DNA from: JAXDLW01 sp050998755 | GTDB taxonomy: Bacteria; Chloroflexota; Dormibacteria; DASZGP01 | Reading direction: 5' to 3' | Assembly (NCBI GenBank): GCA_050998755.1 | Contig: JBPCPW010000063.1 | Span: 1-53,940, forward strand | Length of the DNA: 53,940 nucleotides | Shown: piece by piece, positions 40,094-48,545 of the stretch | Layout of the letters: the number at the start of each line of letters is the position of its first letter | Position numbering within the stretch: position 1 is the stretch's first letter | Program-made: the position numbers and the translations under genes | The notes under the pieces: model-generated | What the model saw: only the letters and a program-made list of their open reading frames with translations | What the model was told of the DNA's origin: nothing | Databases searched by the model: none

Positions 40094-40726
40094 GTGGGCT
40101 TCCACGACGTCACCGTGCCACTTTCGAAGCACATGCCGATCTGGCCGGGCAACCCGGGCTTTGGTCGAATCCTGGCCCAGGCCCAGTCACGGGGCGATGC
40201 GGCCAACGTTTCCAGGATCCATGTCGGCGTCCACGACGGCAGTCACGTCGATGCTCCGGCCCACTTCATAGAGGGTGGACGGACGATCGAGGACGTCAGC
40301 CTGGAGACGCTGATCGGTCCGGCGGTGGTTGTTGACGCAAGCCGCGCCACCGGCGAGCTCACCCCAGGGGACCTGGGAGACGTCCGCGCCGACCGGTTGC
40401 TCTTCAAGACCCGGAACTCTGACCTGTGGGCCACCGGTGACACCACCTTCCATACCGACTTCGTCTCCGTCGGCGTTGCTCTGGCCGAGATCCTGGTCGG
40501 CCGCGGCGTACGACTGGTCGGGGTGGACTACCTGTCGATCGAGGCCTTTCGTGCTCCCGATGCGCATCCTGTCCACCGGACCCTGCTCCAAGCCGGGGTC
40601 GTCATCGTTGAAGGTCTAGATCTGAGTGAGGTGGACGCCGGTAACTACCAACTCCACTGTCTACCGCTGTGTATCCTGGGCGCCGAGGCGGCGCCAGCGC
40701 GCGTGGTGCTCGAGGGTCCACACTGA
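40094..40726 (+). CDS. cyclase-family metal hydrolase (kynurenine formamidase-like)
   Basis: 210 residues from GTG 40094. The family motif HxGTHxDxPxHF is seen as VHDGSHVDAPAHFIEGG (an Asp-Gly-Ser variant), with the metal-binding His and Asp preserved. The C-terminal part has LVGVDYLSIEAF and LHCLPLCILGAEAAP. It hydrolyses an amide or lactone-type bond; substrate unknown. It is 10 bp downstream of the glycosyltransferase and so probably co-transcribed. Confidence 0.86.
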   Translation: MGFHDVTVPLSKHMPIWPGNPGFGRILAQAQSRGDAANVSRIHVGVHDGSHVDAPAHFIEGGRTIEDVSLETLIGPAVVVDASRATGELTPGDLGDVRADRLLFKTRNSDLWATGDTTFHTDFVSVGVALAEILVGRGVRLVGVDYLSIEAFRAPDAHPVHRTLLQAGVVIVEGLDLSEVDAGNYQLHCLPLCILGAEAAPARVVLEGPH

Positions 40727-40758
40727 AAGAAGTGGGTCCAATCAGAGCCGCCACCTAG

Positions 40759-41226
40759 ATGTTCGCCGCGCCTCTGTCCGCCGACCTGGGTCCGCTACAC
40801 CCCGCGTCCATAACCCTCGCGACGCTGGCGTTTCCCGGCTGGATCCGCTTCACCCACCTTCTGAACATCCTCTTCATCACCTTCATGATGCGCAGCGGGA
40901 TACAGATCCTGGCCTCACTGCCCAAGCTCTATTGGAACGAGCACTGCACTCCTGGGGCAGAACTGCTGAGTTCACCCGGTCAGCATGACTCTTCGCGCAT
41001 CGCATTCCGGCTCGTGGATCGCCAACAGAGCCCCCTGTGGGAGATGATTCTCGACGTGTGGAAGGCTCGGGCTGTGAACCTCAGGCCCGATCTAGGGCTG
41101 GGCACCGTCGCGTTCGAGCCATGGTCACCGCCTGAAGCGGGCAACCCTGGCACTCGAAGCAGGGGAATACTCCGGGCCGCATCGAGCTGGGTCTCACCTT
41201 GGCCCGGTCGCGCCGATGAGCGCTGA
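40759..41226 (+). pseudogene. truncated copy of the cytochrome b/molybdopterin protein
   Basis: Residues about 27-72 (FPGWIRFTHLLNILFITFMM and on through LYWNEHCTPGAELL) align with the intact neighbour's AFVRWTHLLTFFFLVIIVRS segment and its LYLKVHCTPGREWL. Beyond about 40975 the homology ends and the frame reads unrelated Arg/Ser/Pro-rich sequence to 41226. This is an N-terminal remnant of a tandem duplicate (one TM helix and the start of the haem domain), now with a random tail. Confidence 0.65.
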
Positions 41227-41229
41227 CGC

Positions 41230-42990
41230 GTGAGCGACGAGCCTCCGGTGGACGATCTGCGCAGGCCCATCCCGAACGAGGTCCAACTGCAGGACGAGTT
41301 CCGTCACAAGGCGCTGCTGGATCACGAGCAAGCCCAGCCCCGGATGTCGCTCGGCCGGGTGCACGTGCGGCTAGGCGGGCGCTTTGTCTCGGTCTGGTGG
41401 GCGATCCCAGTCCTCACCGCCGCGGGAGTGGTGATCGTGCTCGCCGCCAAGCTCTACGCGGGCAGCAGCGCAGGACGGGCACTGATGGCTCACTACCCCT
41501 GCATCCCGCACGCCCCCCCCGTCCCGCAGGGTATCCCGGCGTTCGTACGCTGGACACATCTGCTGACCTTCTTCTTCTTGGTGATTATCGTGCGCTCGGG
41601 CCTGCAGATACTCGGCGATCACCCGCGGCTGTACCTGAAAGTGCACTGCACGCCAGGGCGGGAGTGGCTGCGTTTTCGCGGTCCGGTTCCGACCGACGTG
41701 GTGTGGACCGCCAAGCAGGACGCGATCATGCTCAGCCCGCTCGTGGGGCTGCCCGGGGGCCGTCACACGATCGGGGTAGCGAGGCATTGGCATTTCATCT
41801 TTGACATCCTCTTTGTGCTCACCGGTGTGATCTACGTCGTGTTCTTCTTCGCCACATCGTGGGTGAATCGGCTGCTGCCCACCCACCTGTCACTCGTCCC
41901 CGACGCGGCCTCGTGCGCGGTCACATATCTGAGCCTGCACCTGCCCCAGGGGTCGAGCGGGTTCTTCCGCTACGACGCCTTGCAGCAGCTGAGCTACTTT
42001 GCCGTCATCTTCGTTCTTGGACCACTGGCGATACTGACCGGCCTGGCGATGTCGCCGGCCCTGGACAATCACTACCGCTGGTACGCGCGGCTGTTCGGCA
42101 ATCGCCAGATCGCACGCTCGCTCCACTTCCTGGTGATGCTCTCCTTCGTGCTCTTCTTCGCCGGCCATATGACTCTGGTCGCGCTGACCGGCTTCGCGCC
42201 CAATCTCAACGACATCACCCTGGGCGTCAACCGCAACGACCTGAACGGTTTCGGCATCTGGCTGCTCGTGCTCATCCTCGTGGTCGGCTTCAACGTCTGG
42301 GCTGTGCGGCTGTCCTGGACCCACACCCGCCTGCTGCAACGGGTATCCAATGCGACGGTGGGCAGGGGGATGAACCTGCTCTTCGACCGCTTCGCCCCCA
42401 AGGTGCAATACCAGCGCAAGGACATCAGTCCGTATTTCTGGCCCAACCATAGTCGCCTGCCCGAGGGTCCCGAGTGGGACGAACTGCGCGCCGGTGACTT
42501 TCGCAACTACCGGCTCAAGGTGCACGGCCTCGTCGAACACCCCGTCGAGCTGTCTCTGACCGACCTCCAGCAGATGGCCAAACAGGATCAGATCACCATG
42601 CACAACTGCATTCAGGGCTGGTCGGGCATCGCCGAGTGGGGCGGGCTGCCGTTCTCCACTCTGATCGATCTCGTGCGGCCCCAGCTGGACGCGCAGTGGG
42701 TGATGTTCTACTCGTTCGCGGAGGGCGGCGACGGCGGGACCTACTATGACTCGCACAGCATCCAGGACATGCGCCACCCCCAGAGCCTCCTCGCATACGA
42801 AATGAATGGCGAGCGCCTGCCGATTCTGCACGGTGGTCCTCTGCGCCTCCGCGTCGAGAATCAGCTCGGCTTCAAGCACGTCAAGTGGATCAGCGAGATC
42901 GAGTTCGTCCACCACTTCTCAGAACGCTTCGCCGGCTTCGGCGGCTACCAGGAGGACCATGAGTTCTTCGGATACCGCGACCAGATCTGA
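41230..42990 (+). CDS. membrane cytochrome b561-like plus molybdopterin (sulfite-oxidase fold) fusion
   Basis: 586 residues from GTG 41230. The N-terminal two thirds (about 60-390) contain about six TM helices with haem-ligand candidate His residues (RWTHLLTFFF, VARHWHFIFD, SLHFLVMLSF, AGHMTLVAL). The C-terminal domain (about 420-586) is a sulfite-oxidase/MsrP-fold domain with Cys460 in MHNCIQGWSGIAEWGG as the Mo ligand, followed by YYDSHSIQDMRHPQSLLAYE and a pterin-contact region. It is a membrane oxidoreductase passing electrons between quinone/haem and a Mo site; substrate unknown. Fusion of both parts in one chain is notable. Confidence 0.85.
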   Translation: MSDEPPVDDLRRPIPNEVQLQDEFRHKALLDHEQAQPRMSLGRVHVRLGGRFVSVWWAIPVLTAAGVVIVLAAKLYAGSSAGRALMAHYPCIPHAPPVPQGIPAFVRWTHLLTFFFLVIIVRSGLQILGDHPRLYLKVHCTPGREWLRFRGPVPTDVVWTAKQDAIMLSPLVGLPGGRHTIGVARHWHFIFDILFVLTGVIYVVFFFATSWVNRLLPTHLSLVPDAASCAVTYLSLHLPQGSSGFFRYDALQQLSYFAVIFVLGPLAILTGLAMSPALDNHYRWYARLFGNRQIARSLHFLVMLSFVLFFAGHMTLVALTGFAPNLNDITLGVNRNDLNGFGIWLLVLILVVGFNVWAVRLSWTHTRLLQRVSNATVGRGMNLLFDRFAPKVQYQRKDISPYFWPNHSRLPEGPEWDELRAGDFRNYRLKVHGLVEHPVELSLTDLQQMAKQDQITMHNCIQGWSGIAEWGGLPFSTLIDLVRPQLDAQWVMFYSFAEGGDGGTYYDSHSIQDMRHPQSLLAYEMNGERLPILHGGPLRLRVENQLGFKHVKWISEIEFVHHFSERFAGFGGYQEDHEFFGYRDQI

Positions 42991-43193
42991 CGCGAGCAGA
43001 CTCCCCCGCCAGAACCCTGAATCGAGAGTACTGACGCCACTTGCGATCGCTCACGTTCAAGGTGCGTTCATCAATGGGCGCCCGCAGCCGGGGCTCAGTC
43101 GCCGATCAGTGGCGCCTTCGGCAACAAGTCAGACACGCACGCGGAACACGAAGCCAGCCGTCTGTCGGGCAGGCCGGACCGGTGGCGGCCTCG

Positions 43194-43946
43194 TTATGAG
43201 CTGGCGGCCTCGACGCTTGGGTGGAGGTCGACCTCATGTTCGGCCAGCCGCCGCAGCGCGAGACGATCGAGCAAGATGCTCCCGTCGACCATCTCCACCG
43301 CCCCCGAGCTGATCAGACTGGGCCACTGAACGGTCACGGTTTCCCGCCTGACGCCGAGCATGTCGGCAAGCATCTGGTGGGTGAGGCGTAGCTCCAGCCC
43401 GCACCGCTGCCCGGCAGAGTTCCCGTGGGCCTTTGCCAGCAAGAGGAGCAGCCGGGCGAGGCCTGCCGCACCCCGGGACGCCATGGACTCCATCTGCTCC
43501 TCGCGGGTTTGGATTCGTGCGGCCATCGCGCCAACCAGGGTCAGCCAGATTCGCGGCTCGGCGGCCACCAGGCGCTCGAGCTGCGGCGCAGCGATCGAGA
43601 CGACAACAGAATCGCTCATCACCTGAATGAAATGACCTGGCTGACCGCTGACAGCCATCAAACCGTCCATCCCGCCCGGCTCGATGATTTCGAGCAGCAA
43701 CTGGTGTCCGTTGGAGTTCAACAGGTAGGACTGCAGGCGCCCGCTCAGGACCAGGTGCAGATGTGCTGGCGCGGCGCCGGGCCAGGACAGCAGCTTCCCG
43801 GCCTTTGCCCGCCTGGGGGGCATCTCGCGAAGGATCGGTTCAACCTGGTCAGCGCGCACCGCGGTGAATAGAGGGTGCTCAAGCGCACCGCGCCAAGAGG
43901 ACGGCGCCGGGCGAACCGCCTGCTCACTACTGGTGACGATGGTCAT
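43194..43946 (-). CDS. Crp/Fnr-family transcriptional regulator
   Basis: 250 residues. An N-terminal cyclic-nucleotide-type beta-barrel (about 25-120: HLVLSGRLQSYLLNSNG, then LLLEIIEPGGMDGLMAVSGQ) is followed by a dimer helix (about 123-165) and a winged HTH (about 180-240). The recognition helix VRRETVTVQW places Arg201 and Glu202 where CRP has Arg180 and Glu181, while CRP Arg185 is Val206. There is no Fe-S Cys cluster (a single Cys182), so it is not an oxygen-sensing FNR; the effector is unknown. It is the natural candidate for the nine TGTGC-N6-GCACA dyads. Confidence 0.9.
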   Translation of the reverse strand: MTIVTSSEQAVRPAPSSWRGALEHPLFTAVRADQVEPILREMPPRRAKAGKLLSWPGAAPAHLHLVLSGRLQSYLLNSNGHQLLLEIIEPGGMDGLMAVSGQPGHFIQVMSDSVVVSIAAPQLERLVAAEPRIWLTLVGAMAARIQTREEQMESMASRGAAGLARLLLLLAKAHGNSAGQRCGLELRLTHQMLADMLGVRRETVTVQWPSLISSGAVEMVDGSILLDRLALRRLAEHEVDLHPSVEAASS

Positions 43947-44442
43947 TGCTCAGCCTCCTCCCTCCCCCCGGATGGATTCCTCGCGGCCTAGTCCACTGCT
44001 GATCTTGGTTCGAGGGCGTCGAAGTATTAGCGTCGTCCCACTTCGAGAGCGATTTAACCCCGCGATAAGGCATGGGCCGCTCCCGTCACAACCAACATAA
44101 CAGAAGGGATAGCGCGGCGTCGAAACCGATATTCCGCCTACGAATTCGCCCAACTCCTGCGTCTACCGTGGATGCCGGGGAGGCGCGGAGACGTACAGGG
44201 CTGGCTCAGAGATGCCGGACCGGCGCGAGCGTGTGCCGCGGCGGGAGCACCGTGGGCCTGACACCCTCCGGCGAGGGGTGGTGGGGTCCGGTTCCACCAT
44301 TCGAGCGTTACTGTGAGGAACCGTACAGCCGATCCTCAACAATCAGCAGAGGCTAGGGTTTGTTGCCGCGGTCGCTGGGGCTGGAGCCCGGGTCAACTCG
44401 AGGCACCAGCCGTCTCGGCGCCCGCCCACCCGAGGAGAAACC
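43947..44442. other. intergenic region between crp-like gene and fused usp gene
   Basis: No convincing gene in this about 500-bp stretch. It holds the promoter of the Crp/Fnr gene (left), a short imperfect palindrome at 44009-44023, and operator site 8 near the right end. Short open frames here are Arg-rich and show no family pattern. Confidence 0.6.
44311..44328. promoter_or_regulatory. CRP-like dyad, site 8
   Basis: CTGTGAG-GAAC-CGTACAG, the most divergent full site; the left half is the canonical CRP TGTGA. It lies 114 bp upstream of the fused bPH-USP gene, close to the 104-108 bp spacing at sites 3 and 4. Confidence 0.7.
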
Positions 44443-45213
44443 ATGATCAAGAAGTCGAGTGGATCAACCCTGGAGGATCTGTCCGCTGACCACCGCAAGG
44501 AAGCGGAGGTGCTCCGGAGCCAACTCGCTGAGGGCGAGGCCAGCGTTCGAGAAGGCCCTCGCTGTGGACCGGCAACGGGTCGCCCGAGCACGAGCTTGAA
44601 CTCTGGTATCCGGGTAACGCCTGAGCGCAACAATGACGGCCGCTCGCAAGACGAGCAAGCAGACCAAACCCAGCCGGTGGTTCGAGCCAAGGATCTCTCG
44701 GCGCAGGTGGCTCGCTGGGAGTCCGAAGGCGGAAGACGCGGGACGCCGCGGTTCATTGGGCGAATCGTTGTAGGTGTAGATGGGTCCGAGCATGCGTCGG
44801 CCGCGGTGCTGTGGGTGGCCAACCTGGCTCAGGTCATCGGTGCCGAGGTATTCGCGGTCTTCGCGTCAATCCCTCCCGACATCAACTTCTCCTTCACCGG
44901 CGTGCCGGTCCCACGGTTCGATCTGGATCCCAAATGGCTGAACGAAATGATGCGCATCGTGGCGGACGACTGGTGCGAGCCTCTCAAAGCTGCCGGAGTC
45001 GCCCATCAGCCCCTCGTGGAGGGCGGTAGGCCGGCCGCGGTGATCGCCGCGGTCGCCGATCGCGTGGACGCAGAATTGGTGGTGGTCGGGCGGCGCGGTC
45101 GCGGTGGCCTGACCGAGATGATTTTGGGCAGCGTCAGCCACGAATTACTGCACCACAGCCGGCGGGCGGTACTACTGATCTCCGAGCTCCCAGCCAAGGG
45201 TGCGCTCGCGTAG
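44443..45213 (+). CDS. universal stress protein fused to a bPH-gene N-terminal remnant
   Basis: 256 residues from ATG 44443. Residues 1-32 (MIKKSSGSTLEDLSADHRKE and on) match the N-terminus of the bPH-like protein at 13395. Residues about 33-103 are low-complexity and unconserved, and include WESEGGRR. From about 105 there is a complete Usp domain: IVVGVDGSEHASAAVLW and the ATP loop VVGRRGRGGLTEMILGS. The DNA for WESEGG equals the ribosome-site leader of the USP gene at 12864 (gggagtccgaagg), showing that an old untranslated leader has been absorbed. The fusion is in frame and may be functional. Confidence 0.8.
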   Translation: MIKKSSGSTLEDLSADHRKEAEVLRSQLAEGEASVREGPRCGPATGRPSTSLNSGIRVTPERNNDGRSQDEQADQTQPVVRAKDLSAQVARWESEGGRRGTPRFIGRIVVGVDGSEHASAAVLWVANLAQVIGAEVFAVFASIPPDINFSFTGVPVPRFDLDPKWLNEMMRIVADDWCEPLKAAGVAHQPLVEGGRPAAVIAAVADRVDAELVVVGRRGRGGLTEMILGSVSHELLHHSRRAVLLISELPAKGALA

Positions 45214-45225
45214 ACCTGCGTTGGC

Positions 45226-45243
45226 GGGTGCGAAATCGCACAG
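45226..45243. promoter_or_regulatory. CRP-like dyad, site 9
   Basis: GGGTGCG-AAAT-CGCACAG; the right half-site is perfect and the left outer bases are lost. It lies 96 bp upstream of the cupin gene at 45340. Confidence 0.65.
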
Positions 45244-45339
45244 ACTCGCCATACGCGCAGGAACAACGTTCAGTCACACCCGGTTGCCGCCTGCGGCACC
45301 CACCGGGGCGAAGTCCAGCTGCGAAGAAGGAGGCTAGTC

Positions 45340-45768
45340 ATGGCCCAGAAGGCAAACAGCAAAGCGCGTCCGCAAGGTGAGACCACCGGCACAGCGCGTC
45401 GGCCGAAGCAACAGTTGGGTGAAGCGATCCTCGCCTATGACCTCGAGAAAGAGTCGGAGGCCCTGATTCACGAGGCGCTCTCTGCCGAGGACGGCCGCGC
45501 TACCAAGACCCTGGCCAAGGTCTCGCGGCTGCACGTGGTCCTAACTGCCCTCCGGCATGGCTTCGTACTCCGGGAGCACGCCAACCACGCCCCAATATCG
45601 GTACAGGCGATCAAGGGCTCGATGCACCTTCTCCTACCCACTCAGGCGATCCACCTCACGCCAGGTATGGTCGTGACCCTTGAGCCCATGATCCCCCACA
45701 CGATGGAGGCTGAAGAGGATTCAGCCTTCCTGATCTCGATGGCCTGGGCCCAGGAGACGAGCCGCTGA
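45340..45768 (+). CDS. cupin-domain stress protein
   Basis: 142 residues from ATG 45340, preceded by AAGGAGG. After a basic N-terminus, EALSAEDGRATKTLAKVSRL leads into the cupin: HVVLTALRHGFVLREHANHA, APISVQAIKGSMHLLLPTQA, LTPGMVVTLEPMIPHTMEAE and EDSAFLISMAWA. His residues in REHANH and IPHTME could bind a metal. It is the intact counterpart of the damaged cupin half of the chimera at 11861-12315. It is followed 87 bp later by a USP gene and is under operator site 9. Confidence 0.82.
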   Translation: MAQKANSKARPQGETTGTARRPKQQLGEAILAYDLEKESEALIHEALSAEDGRATKTLAKVSRLHVVLTALRHGFVLREHANHAPISVQAIKGSMHLLLPTQAIHLTPGMVVTLEPMIPHTMEAEEDSAFLISMAWAQETSR

Positions 45769-45855
45769 TCTTGGCTCGAAAACGCAGAGGATGTCAACGT
45801 TGCGACATATGACGATTGGAACCAAGGAGAGCAGCGCTTCTCTAGGAGGCAGCCC

Positions 45856-46404
45856 ATGGCAGAAAACGGTAGGGTAATCAAGCGGATAGTCGTCGGGGTG
45901 GATGGATCACAGCACTCAGCGGCAGCGCTGCAATGGGCGATCAATCTCGCCAGAAGCACTGGCGCCGAGATCTTCGCGGCCTTTGCAGTGACCCCGCCGG
46001 ACCTCGGATTCACCAGTTACATTCCCACGCCCCAGGTCATCCCGAATCCGGGGCTGTTGACCGAGATGCGCCGCCTCCTGGAGGACGAATGGTGCGCCCC
46101 GTTGCGAAGCGCGCAAATCCCATACCAGACGCTTTTTGAGGAAGGACGGCCGGCGGTGGTCGTCGCCGGGGTTGCGGACCGGGTCGATGCCGACCTCGTG
46201 GTGGTCGGGCGCCACGGCCGGGGAAGCCTCGCCGAGATCCTTCTGGGGAGCGTCAGCCACGAACTCTCCCAGCAATGTAAGCGGCCCCTGGTTCTCATCT
46301 CGCAGCTGCTGAGCCGGGACGAGTTGCCAGGACCCACGAGCGCTCCAGCACTGTCCGAAACCGGTACCAAGCGGGATCCAGAGCCAACGGCCCGGAGCAA
46401 GTAG
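45856..46404 (+). CDS. universal stress protein (UspA family)
   Basis: 182 residues from ATG 45856, preceded by AGGAGG. One Usp domain is present: RIVVGVDGSQHSAAALQWAI, a mid-region EDEWCAPLRSAQIPYQTLFE, and the ATP-loop signature VVVGRHGRGSLAEILLGS. A Ser/Pro/Thr-rich tail of about 25 residues (ELPGPTSAPALSE onward) is probably disordered. It is closest in pattern to the USP at 12370. It is located between the cupin and NDH-2 genes. Confidence 0.92.
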   Translation: MAENGRVIKRIVVGVDGSQHSAAALQWAINLARSTGAEIFAAFAVTPPDLGFTSYIPTPQVIPNPGLLTEMRRLLEDEWCAPLRSAQIPYQTLFEEGRPAVVVAGVADRVDADLVVVGRHGRGSLAEILLGSVSHELSQQCKRPLVLISQLLSRDELPGPTSAPALSETGTKRDPEPTARSK

Positions 46405-46440
46405 GCGGCCCCCGAGGGACCTGGCGCTAGTGAGCTCACC

Positions 46441-47760
46441 ATGAGTCTTCGCGCGAATCCACCCGAGCACGGCTCTCCCGCACCTTGGGTGAACCGCACC
46501 CGGCCGCATGTCGTTGTGGTCGGAGCGGGATTTGGCGGGTTGGCAACGGTAAAACGCCTCCGACGTGAGCCAGTCGATGTCACCCTTGTTGACCGCCACA
46601 ACTACCACCTCTTCACGCCGCTGCTGTACGAGGTCGGGACGGCACTGCTTGACCCCTCGGAGATCGCGTACCCCGTACGCGGCATCCTTCACCGGATAAG
46701 CAATGCCGACTTCAGGCTCGCCTCGGTGTCAGCGGTCGATCTTGAACAACGAGTCGTCCAGACCTCCGCCGGCTCGCTCGACTACGACTTCCTGGTGGTC
46801 GCCGCCGGCAGCGTCAACAACTTCTTCGGCAACCAGAGCGCCGAGCAGCATTCCTTTGCCCTGAAGGATCTTGGTGAGGCTCTGGCGCTACGAAATCAAA
46901 TCCTGTCGTGTTTCGAACAGGCAGCCTGGACCAGGGACCCCGCCGAGCGTGCGAGACTGCTGGGCTTTGTGGTCGTGGGCGGAGGGCCAACGGGGGTTGA
47001 GTTTGCGGGCGCCCTGAATGAGCTGATCCACCTGGTCCTGCGCAAAGACTTCCCTCGCCTACGGCTGGATGAGGTCCGCATCTACCTGGTGGAGGCGACG
47101 GACAGGATCCTCGCCGCGATGGCGCCCGACCTGCAGACCAAGGCCCTGGCGCGGCTCCGGCAGGTCGGGGTCGAAGTCCGCCTCAATGCCGCGGTCAGGG
47201 AGGTCCGCACCGGCGAGGTTGGACTCTCGGATGACGCTGTGATTGCCGCAGCGACCGTTGTCTGGACGGCCGGAGTGAAGGCATCGGGCCTCGCCTCCCA
47301 GCTGGGCCAGCCACTGGTGCGGGGCGGCCGCATCTCGGTCGAACCCACCCTCCAGCTGCCGGGTCACCCCGAGGTCTACGTGATCGGAGACATGGTGCAC
47401 CTCGAGCAGAACGGCGAAGCTCTGCCTCAGCTGGCCGCAGTGGCCATGCGACAGGGCAAGATGGCGGCGCGCAACATCGCCGCCGGCCTCGCCGGCAAAC
47501 CACTACGCCCGTTCCACTACCCGCTGCAGGGATGGATGTTGGCCACGATCGGACGAAACTCTGCGGTGGTCCAGGTCCGCCGACTGCATGTCGACGGGTT
47601 CCTCGGCTGGGTCAGCTGGCTGACACTGCACCTGGCCCTGCTGATCAGCTTCCGAAGCCGAATCCTGGTCCTGATCAACTGGGCCTATGCCTACTTCTTC
47701 TACGACCGGCCGGTGCGCCTCATGGTGCGCGCCGCGCGCGAGCCAAGACAGGACGACTGA
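46441..47760 (+). CDS. ndh: type II NADH dehydrogenase
   Basis: 439 residues. FAD-binding VVVVGAGFGGLATVKRL (Gly28 to Gly33), then the substrate loop DRHNYHLFTPLLYEVGTALL, the NADH-binding GFVVVGGGPTGVEFAGALNE, and the second FAD motif EVYVIGDMVHLEQ, then LPQLAAVAMRQGKMAARNI. A C-terminal hydrophobic stretch (WLTLHLALLISFRSRILVLI) anchors it to the membrane. It passes electrons from NADH to quinone without proton pumping. It forms a run with the USP and DUF488 genes. Confidence 0.92.
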   Translation: MSLRANPPEHGSPAPWVNRTRPHVVVVGAGFGGLATVKRLRREPVDVTLVDRHNYHLFTPLLYEVGTALLDPSEIAYPVRGILHRISNADFRLASVSAVDLEQRVVQTSAGSLDYDFLVVAAGSVNNFFGNQSAEQHSFALKDLGEALALRNQILSCFEQAAWTRDPAERARLLGFVVVGGGPTGVEFAGALNELIHLVLRKDFPRLRLDEVRIYLVEATDRILAAMAPDLQTKALARLRQVGVEVRLNAAVREVRTGEVGLSDDAVIAAATVVWTAGVKASGLASQLGQPLVRGGRISVEPTLQLPGHPEVYVIGDMVHLEQNGEALPQLAAVAMRQGKMAARNIAAGLAGKPLRPFHYPLQGWMLATIGRNSAVVQVRRLHVDGFLGWVSWLTLHLALLISFRSRILVLINWAYAYFFYDRPVRLMVRAAREPRQDD

Positions 47761-47764
47761 ACCC

Positions 47765-48325
47765 ATGACGGGGCACGAGCCGTCTCTGTCCGCTGTGGGG
47801 GGCAGAGGCGACCGAACCATCTATACGATCGGACACTCCACCAGGCCCTTTGAGGATCTGGTGGAGCTGCTGCGGGATAACGGCGTCGAGCTACTGTGCG
47901 ACATCCGCACCGTGCCGGGCTCACGGCGCGTTCCGCAGTACAACCAGGCGGCCCTCGAGGTCGAGCTCCCCGCACACGGGATCGCCTACACCCATTTGGA
48001 CGAGCTCGGTGGTTTCCGGCGGGCAACCGGCGCCTCCTGCAATGCGGGCTGGCGCAATGCCAGCTTCCGGGGTTACGCGGACTACATGCAGAGCAGCGAG
48101 TTTGTCGCCGGTCTGGAACACCTGGTCGGGCTCGCCGGCGCCCGAATCACCTGTCTGATGTGCGCGGAAGCCGTGCCATGGAGGTGCCATCGGGGCCTGG
48201 TGGGTGATGCCCTGAGTGTCCGCGGCTGGCGGGTCCTAGACATCATGGGCCGGGACAACCTCCGCCCTCACGAACTAACCTCTTTCGCCAGGGTTGATGG
48301 GCAGCGCGTCACCTATCCCGGCTGA
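47765..48325 (+). CDS. DUF488 family protein (long type)
   Basis: 186 residues from ATG 47765, four bases after the ndh stop. The family blocks are intact: TIYTIGHSTRPFEDLVELLR, LLCDIRTVPGSRRVPQYN, NAGWRNASFRGYADYM, CLMCAEAVPWRCHRGLV and RPHELTSFARVDGQRVTY. Conserved Cys, Trp, Arg and His residues in MCAEAVPWRCHR could form a catalytic or metal site; function is unknown. It is the undamaged counterpart of the frameshifted gene at 11300-11835. Confidence 0.9.
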   Translation: MTGHEPSLSAVGGRGDRTIYTIGHSTRPFEDLVELLRDNGVELLCDIRTVPGSRRVPQYNQAALEVELPAHGIAYTHLDELGGFRRATGASCNAGWRNASFRGYADYMQSSEFVAGLEHLVGLAGARITCLMCAEAVPWRCHRGLVGDALSVRGWRVLDIMGRDNLRPHELTSFARVDGQRVTYPG

Positions 48326-48523
48326 TTGAGGATCCTCAACGGGCTGGCGGCGCCGCCGCTGATCTTGCTAATGCTGATCCTTGGGAACCGTAAAGGCGCG
48401 ATCGGTCGCCATCGCAGCGGCTGGATCTCGAATGGTCTGGTCGGCGCGGCGTGTCTCATCATGACCGCACGCCTTGCCCCTCGTCTACTTGTTGGCCAAG
48501 TGAGAGTGCGGCGCGGAGGGTGA
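48326..48523 (+). pseudogene. C-terminal remnant of an NRAMP-type metal transporter
   Basis: Directly after the DUF488 stop, an open frame reads LNGLAAPPLILLMLILGNRK, then GRHRSGWISNGLVGAA, typical of the last two helices of Nramp/MntH divalent-metal transporters. The preceding nine or so helices, including the DPGN and MPH motifs, are absent, so this is a gene tail. Confidence 0.55.
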
Positions 48524-48545
48524 GCCGCTTCCGAAGAATGATTGT

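Noticed and set aside
44009..44023. TTCGAGGGCGTCGAA palindrome upstream of the Crp/Fnr gene
   Set aside because: Single occurrence with 5-bp arms, about 60 bp from the start; it does not match the nine-site motif and could be chance.
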